A stretch of 64,000 nt of DNA from Amycolatopsis camponoti (GTDB lineage Bacteria > Actinomycetota > Actinomycetes > Mycobacteriales > Pseudonocardiaceae). The stretch is taken from contig NZ_CABVGP010000002.1 of NCBI RefSeq assembly GCF_902497555.1, positions 1,190,501 to 1,254,500 on the forward strand, read 5' to 3'. The position numbers were made by a program, and so were the translations under genes. The notes under the pieces were generated by a model. It ran no database searches, had not been told where the DNA came from, and saw nothing but the letters and a program-made list of their open reading frames with translations. Shown here in pieces: positions 1 through 7,384 of this stretch (positions are counted from its first letter, which is position 1; every line of letters starts with the position of its first letter).

Positions 1-2
1 CC

Positions 3-1124
3 GGACTGCGCTGCGAGAACGGCGGCAAGGGGGTCAGCCCGCTCGACGCCGAGGTCGGCGCGCTCTGCGAGGCCGCCGAACGGTTCTCCGGCAACTTCCA
101 GGGCGACGAGCTGCGCATCCGCGGCTCCTACGAAGAACTGGGCGAGGAAGCCGTGCACCCCAACGCGTGCATGCTCTTCGCCGACCGGCAGTACGCCGAG
201 CGCGCGACCTGGAACCCCGAGCACGCGGAGTTCCAGCGGGTCGGCGCGCCGTTCGACCCGACCGCCCGCACCGACTGGACGCCGGTGTGGTCGCTGTCCG
301 GGCGCCGCCGCCTGCTGCCGACGTCCTACCTGTACTACGGGACCCCGCGGGAAAGCGCGGCGCGCGGGGTGCGGGCCGACTCGAACGGCGCCGCGGCGGG
401 CAGCAGCCTGGAGGACGCGATCCTGCAGGGCACGCTGGAGCTCGTCGAACGCGACGCCGTGGCGCTGTGGTGGTACAACCGCACGCCGGTGCCGGGCGTC
501 GACCTCGCGTCCTTCGGCGACCCGTGGCTGGACGAGATGATCGCCGGTTACGCGGGGATCGGCCGCGAGATGTGGGTCCTCGACGTCACGTCCGACCTCG
601 GGATCCCGGTGACCGTCGCGCTTTCCCGGCGGATCGGCGGCGCGCACGAGGACATCGTGCTGGGCTTCGGCGCCCACCTCGACCCGCGGATCGCGGTGCG
701 CCGCGCGGTGACCGAGCTCAACCAGATGCTGCCCGTCGTGCAGTCCGCGGGCCACGAAATCGACGACCCGGACGCGCGGCGCTGGCTCGCCTACGCCACC
801 GTCGCGAACCAGCCGTACCTGCGGCCCGTGGCGGGCGAGCGGATGCGGACGGCCGCGGACTTCCCGTTCGTCAACCGGGCCGACGTCCGCGACGACGTCG
901 AGGCGCTGGGCCGGGTGTTCGACCGTGCCGGCCTGGAGCTGCTGGTGCTCGACCAGACGCGCCCGGACGTCGGGATCCCGGTGGTCAAGGTCCTCGCGCC
1001 GGGGATCCGCCCGTTCTGGGCCCGGTTCGCGCCGGGCCGGCTCTTCGACGTCCCGGTCCGGCTGGGCCGGCTCGACGCGCCGACCCCGTACGAGCGGCTC
1101 AACCCGTTCCCGATGTTCCTTTGA
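3..1124 (+). CDS. YcaO-family cyclodehydratase, 5'-truncated by window edge
   Basis: The reading frame is open from base 3 without a start, so the gene begins left of the window; about 373 residues are visible. YcaO proteins use ATP to cyclise Cys/Ser/Thr of a precursor peptide to azolines (or make other backbone changes). Visible hallmarks are GGKGVSPLDAEVGALCEAAERF near the left edge (given here as key block around bases 24-90) and the ATP/Mg-binding block SNGAAAGSSLEDAILQGTLE followed by LVERDA (bases 380-455). The C-terminus ends NPFPMFL, a degenerate form of the PxPxP tail of azoline-forming YcaO enzymes. A SagB-like dehydrogenase follows 48 bp downstream, which supports an azole (LAP/TOMM) pathway in which azolines are oxidised to azoles. 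A leader-binding partner (ThiF/ocin-type) is not seen and may lie upstream of the window. Family assignment is firm; the product is unknown. Confidence 0.9.
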   Translation, partial: GLRCENGGKGVSPLDAEVGALCEAAERFSGNFQGDELRIRGSYEELGEEAVHPNACMLFADRQYAERATWNPEHAEFQRVGAPFDPTARTDWTPVWSLSGRRRLLPTSYLYYGTPRESAARGVRADSNGAAAGSSLEDAILQGTLELVERDAVALWWYNRTPVPGVDLASFGDPWLDEMIAGYAGIGREMWVLDVTSDLGIPVTVALSRRIGGAHEDIVLGFGAHLDPRIAVRRAVTELNQMLPVVQSAGHEIDDPDARRWLAYATVANQPYLRPVAGERMRTAADFPFVNRADVRDDVEALGRVFDRAGLELLVLDQTRPDVGIPVVKVLAPGIRPFWARFAPGRLFDVPVRLGRLDAPTPYERLNPFPMFL

Positions 1125-1172
1125 GAGCCTTCGCGGGCGCTCAGTGTTCGCCTCGCGCATGAGGAGTTGGCC

Positions 1173-2618
1173 GTGCCTGCATACCCCCCGGACGGGATCC
1201 CGGAGACCGTCCGGCTCTGGTCCCTCACCGAAGACACCTTGCTGGAGGCGGGGGACGACGACACGCTCGTCGCGATCACCTGGTGGGGCGAGTACGAACT
1301 GGTCGGGGTCCCCCGCCCGGTTCGCGAGTCGCTGGGCCGGATGGCGCTCGGCCCGGTCTCGATGGGCAACCTCGCGACGTCGGCGGGTGTCGCCGCCGAG
1401 GGCGGGGCGGTGACGCTGCGCAAGGTCCTCGCCCAGCTGTCCGGCTCGGTCGTGCACTCCCTGGCGCTCAACGACGGCCGCGGCCCCCTGCTCTCGGCCA
1501 TCCCGGTGACCCAGGCCCCGGTCTTCCCGGCCGATCCGGTGCCCGCCGGGCGGCTGATCAAGCTGTCGCGGTACTCGGCGCTGCGCCCGGAAAGCGGTGG
1601 GCTGCTGCTGGAGTCGCCCCGCGCCCGGTACCGCGTCGCGCTGCTGCGGCCGCCGGCCGTGACCGTGGCGTCGTCGCTGGCCGGGCCGGTCACCGTCGCG
1701 CAGGTCGCCGAGAACTCGGGGCTGGCCGAGCCGGTCGTGGCCGACGTCGTCGCGTTCCTGGTGGCCGCGGGCGTCGTGCTGCTGGCCGACGACTGGGCCG
1801 AGTTCGCCGAGGACACCGACACGGACCTGGCCGTCTGGTCGCCCGACGACCTGATGTTCCACGCCCGCAGCCGGACGTGGCTGAAGGGCGCGCCGCCGGA
1901 CCCGGAGGCGCACCGGGCGGGCGCCGAGCCGCCGGTGGTCAAGCAGATCACCGCCGGCCCGACCTTCCCGTTGCACCGGCCCGACCCCGAGGTGCTCAAG
2001 GCGACCGATCCGACGCTGGCCACGCTGCTCGAACACGACCACTCGTGCCCCGAGGTCACCGAACGCGCGTTGTCCGCCGAGCAGGTCGGGGAGTTCCTCT
2101 TCCGCGCCGCGCGGGTGCGGTCCATCGGGCCGGCGTACCTGCCCGGCGGGCCCGGCCACGAGGCGTCCCAGCGGCCGTACTTCAGCGTCGCGTGCCTGTA
2201 CGAGCTCGAGATCTACGTCGGGATCAACCGCTGCGGCGACCTCGCGCGGGGGATCTACCACTACGACCCGCTGTGGCACACGCTCACGCTGATCAACGAC
2301 GACCTCGGCGTCCTCGACGGCATGCTCGACCTGGCGATGGTCGGGGCCGGCAGCCACCGCCGGCCGTCGGTGCTGCTGACGATGACCGCGCGGATGTCGC
2401 GGATCGCGTGGGTGCTCGGCAGCGCCGCGTACGCGACGACGCTGGTGCACGTCGGCGCCCTGCAGCAGGTGCTCTACCTCGCGGCGAAGGCGATGGGACT
2501 CGCCGCGCACGCCGTGCCGGTCGACGCGGGCGACCGGGTGGACCGCTCGCTGAAGCTGGAGTGGCCGGCGGAGGTCAGCGTCGGCGAGTGCGTGCTCGAC
2601 TTCCCCGGCCGGCCGTGA
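1173..2618 (+). CDS. SagB-type FMN-dependent (azoline) dehydrogenase
   Basis: 481 aa. The C-terminal half (from about residue 300) is a nitroreductase-fold SagB-type domain: RPYFSVACLYELEIYVGIN, then GIYHYDP, then a C-terminal ligand-binding stretch with YLAAKAMGLAAHAVP. In LAP/TOMM pathways such enzymes oxidise azolines made by the YcaO enzyme to thiazoles or oxazoles with FMN. The N-terminal roughly 250 residues resemble the extra winged-helix-like region found in long actinobacterial SagB proteins (inference). The start is GTG 1173 because GAGGAG lies 6-12 bases upstream (1161-1166); a TTG at 1167 falls too close to that site. It is the second gene of the visible operon after the YcaO gene (48-bp gap), with a histidine kinase 86 bp downstream. 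Confidence 0.82.
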   Translation: MPAYPPDGIPETVRLWSLTEDTLLEAGDDDTLVAITWWGEYELVGVPRPVRESLGRMALGPVSMGNLATSAGVAAEGGAVTLRKVLAQLSGSVVHSLALNDGRGPLLSAIPVTQAPVFPADPVPAGRLIKLSRYSALRPESGGLLLESPRARYRVALLRPPAVTVASSLAGPVTVAQVAENSGLAEPVVADVVAFLVAAGVVLLADDWAEFAEDTDTDLAVWSPDDLMFHARSRTWLKGAPPDPEAHRAGAEPPVVKQITAGPTFPLHRPDPEVLKATDPTLATLLEHDHSCPEVTERALSAEQVGEFLFRAARVRSIGPAYLPGGPGHEASQRPYFSVACLYELEIYVGINRCGDLARGIYHYDPLWHTLTLINDDLGVLDGMLDLAMVGAGSHRRPSVLLTMTARMSRIAWVLGSAAYATTLVHVGALQQVLYLAAKAMGLAAHAVPVDAGDRVDRSLKLEWPAEVSVGECVLDFPGRP

Positions 2619-2704
2619 CCGGCTGACCGGATGACGCGGCTACCGGAAACCATTCGCCCTGTTACCTTTGACGCACTGGGGTGCAGGGTGAGGTGGGAGG
2701 CGCC

Positions 2705-3904
2705 GTGGCATATCCGGTACGGATCCGCGGAAGATTCCGGGTACGGGTCGCGCCGGCGGGTGAGGCCGGGCAGCCGGACTTCCGCGCGCTCGTCGCGGCC
2801 GGCCCGGTGGCGGCCGCCGCCGCGGTCGCGCTCATGGCTTCCTTTCCCGTGCTGGCCGAACGGCAGTCCTGGGTCTCGTGGCTGCTCGCGCTGGCCTGTG
2901 CCGGGGCGCTGGCGGGGGTGCACCTGACCGCGTTCGCGCACGGCCGCGTCCGCCGTCCCGGCCTGGTCCTGGGCGTGCAGGCGCTGCTGGGGTACGTGCC
3001 GATGTTGCAGCTGGGCGCCTTGTGGAGCACCGCGAGCGGGTTCCTCGCCGGGGGTTTGCTGCTGGCGCTCCGGCCGGCCAGGGCGCTGCCCGCGGCCGGT
3101 CTCGTGTGCGTCGCGGCGGGGCTCGTCACCGCACGGGGGACCGCTTCGGCGGACGCCGGGTTCGCGGCCGTGGTCTCAGCCGGGGTCGCGGCGCTGGTGC
3201 TGTTCGGGGCGGGCGCGGCGGTGCGGCTGGTCGCCGAGCGCGAGGAGGAGCGGCGCGAGCTGAAGCGGAGCGCGATCGCCGAGGAACGCAAGCGGTTCTC
3301 CCGCGACGTCCACGACCTGCTCGGTCTCAGCCTGTCGGCGATCACCCTCAAGGGTGAACTCGTCGACCGGTTGGTGATCGGCCAGCCGGGGCGCGCCAAG
3401 GAGGAGCTGGCCGAGCTGCTGACGATGTCGCGGCGCGCGCTGGCCGACGTCCGCACGGTCGCGGCGGGCTACCGCGAGTTGTCGCTGGACGACGAGTGCC
3501 GGGCCGCGGCGGCGGTGCTGAGCGCGGCCGGGACCCGGGTGACGGTGGCCCGGTCCGGCACCGGGGACCTGCCACCGGAGGTGGCGACCGCGCTGGCGGC
3601 GGTGCTGCGCGAAGGGGTGACGAACGTGGTGCGGCACAGCACCGCGAGCTGGTGCGCGTTCTCGGTGAGCAAGGAGGACGGGACGGCCTGGCTGGAGATC
3701 GTCAACGACGGCGCGGGCGGCGCGGGTGGCGGCGGCGCGGAGTCCGGTTCGGGGCTGCGGAACCTCGTCGATCGCGTCGAATCCCTGGGCGGGACGCTGG
3801 CGACGGAGGTGGGCGCGGGCGGGACGCACCGGCTGCTCGCGGCCGTGCCCGTGGGGTGTGGCGGCGTGCAGGGGCGGCGGACCCGGGACGAGCTGACGGC
3901 GTAA
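2705..3904 (+). CDS. NarL-class sensor histidine kinase (HisKA_3)
   Basis: 399 aa. About five or six hydrophobic segments occupy residues 30-165, followed by a dimerisation/phosphoacceptor helix with the DVHDLLG box (phosphoacceptor His about residue 203) and a HATPase domain with N-box REGVTNVVRHS and lid motif GSGLRNLVDRV. All catalytic motifs look intact. Such kinases autophosphorylate on His and pass phosphate to a LuxR/NarL-type response regulator; the nearest one is encoded convergently at 4048-4653. The start GTG 2705 is chosen for GGGAGG at 2695-2700; GTG 2681 is an alternative without such a site. The sequence is closely similar in design to both modules of the tandem kinase at 7385-9754, suggesting a local duplication. 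The signal is unknown; the context suggests control of the neighbouring peptide locus. Confidence 0.88.
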   Translation: MAYPVRIRGRFRVRVAPAGEAGQPDFRALVAAGPVAAAAAVALMASFPVLAERQSWVSWLLALACAGALAGVHLTAFAHGRVRRPGLVLGVQALLGYVPMLQLGALWSTASGFLAGGLLLALRPARALPAAGLVCVAAGLVTARGTASADAGFAAVVSAGVAALVLFGAGAAVRLVAEREEERRELKRSAIAEERKRFSRDVHDLLGLSLSAITLKGELVDRLVIGQPGRAKEELAELLTMSRRALADVRTVAAGYRELSLDDECRAAAAVLSAAGTRVTVARSGTGDLPPEVATALAAVLREGVTNVVRHSTASWCAFSVSKEDGTAWLEIVNDGAGGAGGGGAESGSGLRNLVDRVESLGGTLATEVGAGGTHRLLAAVPVGCGGVQGRRTRDELTA

Positions 3905-3973
3905 GCGCTTTCCGGCGGGCCGGGGCGCGGGATTTTCTTGGCGGGACGGGCGAATCGTGGCTTCCCACGTACC

Positions 3974-4015
3974 TGAATGGACGGCTCGCGTGCCTGGATG
4001 GACGACTCGCGTGCT
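3974..4015. repeat. Two tandem copies of a 21-nt repeat (array A)
   Basis: Copy 1 is 3974-3994 and copy 2 is 3995-4015; they agree at 18 of 21 positions and share the block GGACGRCTCGCGTGC. The array lies between the convergent kinase (ends 3904) and response regulator (ends 4048) genes. The core CGACTCGCGTG also occurs in the array at 51707-51769. The reverse strand reads as heptads of the type HASRPSR/HASRPFR, but no ribosome binding site or gene is apparent. Confidence 0.75.
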
Positions 4016-4047
4016 GGAGGGTTGGACCAGGGTTCACCCGCGTGGGG

Positions 4048-4653
4048 TTACAGCCATTCCGCTTCCGTGGCGATGCGGATCGCGTGGACCCGGTTGCGGG
4101 CGTTGAGCTTCGTGACCACCGCGGCCAGGTAGTTGCGGACCGTGCCGGCCGACAGGAACAGCTCCGCCGCGATGTCGGCGACGTTGCGCCCGCGCGCGGC
4201 CAGGGACAGGATCTCGATCTCGCGCGGGGTGAGCGGGCAGTCGTCGGTCTCCCAGGCGGCCAGCGCCAGCTCGCTGTCGATGACGCGGCGGCCGATCGCG
4301 ACCGAGCGGACCGCGTTCGCCAGCTTGTCCGACGGCGAGTCCTTGAGCAGGAAGCCGTTCACCTTCGCGTCCAGCGCACGGCGGACCGTGCCCGGCCGGC
4401 CGAGGCTGGTCAGGATCAGCGTGTGGACGTCGGGGAGGCTCTCGTGGATCTCCACCGCGGCCGACAGCCCGTCCTTGCCCGGCAGGTCGATGTCGATGAC
4501 CGCCACGTCGGGCTGGGCCGCCTTGGCTGCGGGCAGGATCTGGTCGCCGGTGGAGACCTCGGCGACCACCTCGATGTCGGACTCCAGGTTCAGCAGGGCG
4601 ACCAGGGCGCCGCGGACCATGTGCATGTCCTCGGCCAGCAACACCTTGATCAC
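4048..4653 (-). CDS. LuxR/NarL-family response regulator
   Basis: 201 aa. The N-terminal receiver domain has the acidic pair in LLAEDMH, the phosphoacceptor Asp in VIDIDLPGKDGL, Thr/Ser in LILTSLGRPG and Lys in GFLLKD. The C-terminal LuxR-type HTH contains LTPREIEILSLAARG and AGTVRNYLAAVVTKLNARN. It probably binds DNA after phosphorylation by a NarL-class kinase, the closest being the convergent 2705-3904 gene. The start is GTG 4653 with GAGG about 8 bases upstream; longer readings to 4761 lack a site and family support. It is a close paralogue of the regulator at 6584-7207, with the same motifs almost word for word, including AEDMH, DIDLPGKDGL and NARNRV. Confidence 0.92.
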   Translation of the reverse strand: MIKVLLAEDMHMVRGALVALLNLESDIEVVAEVSTGDQILPAAKAAQPDVAVIDIDLPGKDGLSAAVEIHESLPDVHTLILTSLGRPGTVRRALDAKVNGFLLKDSPSDKLANAVRSVAIGRRVIDSELALAAWETDDCPLTPREIEILSLAARGRNVADIAAELFLSAGTVRNYLAAVVTKLNARNRVHAIRIATEAEWL

Positions 4654-4887
4654 GACGGTACCTCGCACCCCAGTCCGTTGACTCCGAACCGTAATTGTAC
4701 GCCATTGCCACGCCCCGACGGTGTTTCGAAGAAGCGCACCCGGGAATGGCCGGGAATTCACCGGTGGGGCACGGCGCGTTCCGCCGCCTTCCCGCTGGGC
4801 CGAATGGCTGCGGGGAACCCGGAGCGGGTGAGCCCGCCGTCCGCCGATTAACGGACGGCGGATTCGGTGCCGTCGAATTGCACGCTC

Positions 4888-5637
4888 TCAGACCGCCATC
4901 GGGCGGGCCACCGCCGTGCGGCGCAGGTCCGGCAGCGCGAGCAGGACCGGCGGGTCGAAGCCGTGCCGCGGCCGCAGCCGGACGTCGGCCAGGCTCGCCG
5001 TGACGCCCCGGTGCACGGTCACCGGGCCGGCGAGCCCGGTGTAGGGCCGGAGGGTGTGGTTGTCGACCTCGCCGCAGCCGTAAGCGTGGGTGAGGACGTA
5101 CCACGAACCGAGCGGAACGTCTGCCAGTGCATACGGTCCCGGGCCGGGCAGGATGGCGTACCGGGCCGGCGCGCCTTCGGCGATCCGGGCGGCGAACAGC
5201 CCGACGAACACCGGCCCGACCTCGGCCGACGTCCCGGCGCGCAGCTGGCCGCGCACAGTCGTCCCCGAGCCCGTCTGGGTCTGCCGGTCGGCGACCCGCG
5301 GCGCCATGCCGCGCAGCTGGCGGTAGCCCGACGGCGAAACGCCGACGCTGCCGCTGAAGCGGGCGCTGAACGTGCCGACGCTGTTGTAGCCGACCTGGTG
5401 GCTGATGTCGGCCACCGAGATGACCGTGGTCGCGAGCAGGCGCTTGGCCTCCGCGAGCCGAAGGGCCGACAGGAACCGGCCCGGCGAGAGCCCGGTGACC
5501 CGCAGGAACACCCGGGTGAAGTGGAATTTGCTGAACATGGCCGCGCGGGCGAGGTCGTCGATCGTGAGCCGCTCACCCAGGTTGTCTCGCATGGTCACGA
5601 TGGCTCGTGCCACGGCTTGCCGGACGATCTCATCCAT
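4888..5637 (-). CDS. AraC-family transcriptional regulator
   Basis: 249 aa with an N-terminal (rather than C-terminal) double HTH: residues about 7-108 include LTIDDLARAAMFSKFHFTRVF and SVADISHQVGYNSVGTFSARF, the two AraC helices-turn-helices. The C-terminal roughly 140 residues form a separate domain of the kind that could sense a ligand; it shares order and motifs (VGLFA, a GxW turn) with the C-terminal part of the AraC protein at 15839-16744, so the two regulators are paralogues. The gene is transcribed away from the candidate precursor gene at 6094, with a 456-bp divergent region between them. A role in controlling the peptide locus is inference. Confidence 0.88.
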   Translation of the reverse strand: MDEIVRQAVARAIVTMRDNLGERLTIDDLARAAMFSKFHFTRVFLRVTGLSPGRFLSALRLAEAKRLLATTVISVADISHQVGYNSVGTFSARFSGSVGVSPSGYRQLRGMAPRVADRQTQTGSGTTVRGQLRAGTSAEVGPVFVGLFAARIAEGAPARYAILPGPGPYALADVPLGSWYVLTHAYGCGEVDNHTLRPYTGLAGPVTVHRGVTASLADVRLRPRHGFDPPVLLALPDLRRTAVARPMAV

Positions 5638-6093
5638 GGTGGCCGTCCCTCCCGGTCGACAATGCGCACCCGGACCTTCCCGGTGAAGGTTCTTCGGTGC
5701 GGGGGATCCGATTCAGACCAAAACTGTAGGTCGGCGGGCGTCTACTTCTTAAGTGCTCTGTGCACCGGTCCGGATGGATTTCGCGTGTCCCGGACATGCG
5801 TTTTGCACATCCGGTGTGAGCGGGCCCCGGACCGGGAACTCTCACCATGAACGCATGTGCGTTTCGCATACCCGTGGTAGCGGCGGGGAGGCGAGCGACC
5901 GCGCACCGTGACGAAAAAGCGGTGGATCGAGGGGGTTCGAGGGGGTTGCTAGCCCGTTCGGAGTCTTCACCGAAACCGCACGGACCATGTGTAAGGCACA
6001 GCACGGCGATGATGCGGGCACTGGTTGATGCTGCGTCCATTGGCGACGATTTATGGCACGTGAAGCATTCATCTTCGCCACTGGGAGCAGAAC
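5638..6093. promoter_or_regulatory. 456-bp divergent intergenic region with TGCGTTTYGCA motifs
   Basis: No supported gene lies here. It separates the AraC regulator (minus strand) from the 60-aa peptide gene (plus strand), so it must hold both promoters. Two similar 11-mers, TGCGTTTTGCA (5797-5807) and TGCGTTTCGCA (5858-5868), sit 61 bp apart. Related words occur after the peptide gene (6277-6290) and upstream of the second AraC gene (15495-15503 and 15733-15742). They are candidate operators; binding is unproven. The region is noticeably less GC-rich than the surrounding genes. Confidence 0.4.
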
Positions 6094-6276
6094 ATGTCCG
6101 CACAGGTTTCCGCCGACGTCCGCGCGCTTTTCACCGATCTGGGTATCGAGTTCGAAAAGGCAGGAACGGACCTCGTGATCGACCGTTTCGAACACTGGAG
6201 CATCGAGGCAGGCGCCGGCACGGCGCAGGGGCGCGGTACCTGCTTCTGCCAGGTCGACCTCCTCGAAGCGGCCTGA
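6094..6276 (+). CDS. Small peptide, candidate azole RiPP precursor
   Basis: 60 aa, beginning MSAQVSADVRALFTDLGIEF and ending RGTCFCQVDLLEAA. It has a good ribosome binding site (GGGAG about 7-8 bases before ATG). The first roughly 40 residues are acidic and helical in character like a leader peptide; the C-terminal third starts with a Gly/Ala/Thr-rich stretch (GAGTAQGRGT) and contains Thr, two Cys (CFC) and no further Cys. Thr and Cys are the residue types that YcaO/SagB systems convert to azol(in)es, and this is the only supported small ORF near the YcaO and SagB genes. No family was recognised, and the core is short and unlike thiopeptide cores. It could instead be a small regulatory protein. 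Confidence 0.6.
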   Translation: MSAQVSADVRALFTDLGIEFEKAGTDLVIDRFEHWSIEAGAGTAQGRGTCFCQVDLLEAA

Positions 6277-6583
6277 TGCGCGTTTGCGCAGTTCTCGACG
6301 CCGCGAGCCGGTCACCGCGGGCGCCCAGCGCGCCCGCGGGGGGCCGGCTCGGCGCACGTCGCGCGCCGGGAAGTCCACAAGCGACCTGGCCGGAAAATTT
6401 CCGACACGGGTGACGAGAACTCCGGTGCGTCCGTGACGGCTGGTAGCCGCCCGGGCGCGAGTAGGTATTTTTGACCTGGTCCTAACCCGTGCATGTGCAT
6501 TTAGCGGCATCGCCGCAAAAGTGGTGCCCGAATGGTGCAACCGATTCGTCAAGCAGAATGTTTAACTGAGCTTCTGGGGAATC
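6277..6583. promoter_or_regulatory. 307-bp intergenic region after the peptide gene
   Basis: No supported gene. TGCGCGTTTGCGCA at 6277-6290 begins one base after the peptide stop codon and is a near-perfect inverted repeat (5-bp arms). It resembles the TGCGTTTYGCA words upstream, so it could be an operator or a weak hairpin. The rest should carry the promoter of the response regulator at 6584; no clear -35/-10 pair was assigned. Confidence 0.35.
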
Positions 6584-7207
6584 GTGAGTGCGGAGGCACC
6601 CGTGATCAGAGTGCTGGTGGCCGAGGACATGCACATCGTGCGGGGAGCGCTGGTGGCGCTGCTGCGCCTGGAACCCGACATCGACGTGGTCGCCGAGGTG
6701 GCCTCCGGGCTCGAGATCCTGCCCGTCGCGCGCGCCAAGCAGGCCCAGGTCGCCATCATCGACATCGACCTGCCCGGCAAGGACGGCCTCACCGCGGCCG
6801 GTGAGCTGCACGAACACCTGCCGGACTGCCGGACCCTGATCCTCACCAGCCTGGGCCGCCCCGGCACGCTCAGGCGGGCGCTGGACGCCAAGGTGGGCGG
6901 GTTCCTGCTCAAGGACGCGCCCCCGGCCAAGCTCGCGAACGCGGTGCGCGGCGTGCTCGCCGGCCGTCGCATGGTCGACGGCGACCTGGCGCTGGCCGCC
7001 TGGGACACGGTGGACTGCCCGCTGACGGCCCGCGAGCTGGACGTGCTGCGGATGACCGCGCAGGGCTACGGAACCGTGGAGGTCGCTGCCCGGCTGTACC
7101 TTTCCGCCGGGACAGTACGGAACTATCTCACGACGGTGGTCGCGAAGCTCAACGCGCGCAACAGGGTCGACGCCATCCGCATCGCCGAGGAGTCCGGCTG
7201 GCTGTGA
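6584..7207 (+). CDS. LuxR/NarL-family response regulator
   Basis: 207 aa. The receiver domain has LVAEDMH, phosphoacceptor Asp in IIDIDLPGKDGL, LILTSLGRPG and GFLLKD. The C-terminal LuxR HTH has LTARELDVLRMTAQG and AGTVRNYLTTVVAKLNARN. The start GTG 6584 follows GGGGA with normal spacing. It is strongly similar to the regulator at 4048-4653 across its length, so the two arose by duplication. The convergent tandem kinase gene (7385-9754) is the likely cognate sensor by position. An 18-bp-class hairpin terminator follows immediately at 7210. Confidence 0.92.
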   Translation: MSAEAPVIRVLVAEDMHIVRGALVALLRLEPDIDVVAEVASGLEILPVARAKQAQVAIIDIDLPGKDGLTAAGELHEHLPDCRTLILTSLGRPGTLRRALDAKVGGFLLKDAPPAKLANAVRGVLAGRRMVDGDLALAAWDTVDCPLTARELDVLRMTAQGYGTVEVAARLYLSAGTVRNYLTTVVAKLNARNRVDAIRIAEESGWL

Positions 7208-7209
7208 GG

Positions 7210-7248
7210 CGTCAATGGTCCGGACCAAAGAGGTCCGGACCATTGACG
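7210..7248 (+). terminator. Rho-independent-like hairpin, 17-bp perfect stem
   Basis: CGTCAATGGTCCGGACC (7210-7226) pairs perfectly with 7232-7248 around the 5-nt loop AAAGA. It starts 3 bases after the response regulator stop codon. No T-run follows, which is common in high-GC actinomycetes. Confidence 0.75.
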
Positions 7249-7264
7249 TGTTGGCGAGTCCGAC

Positions 7265-7384
7265 GAGTCCGGACCACCGGTGTTGCCGCGACCCGGGATC
7301 ACCGAGGCCGTCGGCGAGTCCGGACCACCGATGCCGCTGCCGAGTCCGGCGGAAGTCAGCTGATCCGGCCCACCGATGCCGCCG
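7265..7384. repeat. Dispersed direct repeats between convergent genes
   Basis: GAGTCCGGACCACCG occurs at 7265-7279 and 7316-7330, and a diverged copy (ATCCGGCCCACCGATGCC) ends close to 7381. The stretch lies between the response regulator and the tandem kinase, both transcribed towards it, and contains no gene. Confidence 0.5.

Noticed and set aside
3702..4037. Minus-strand ORF across array A
   Set aside because: Antisense to the kinase 3' end and composed of Arg/Pro-rich shadow sequence.
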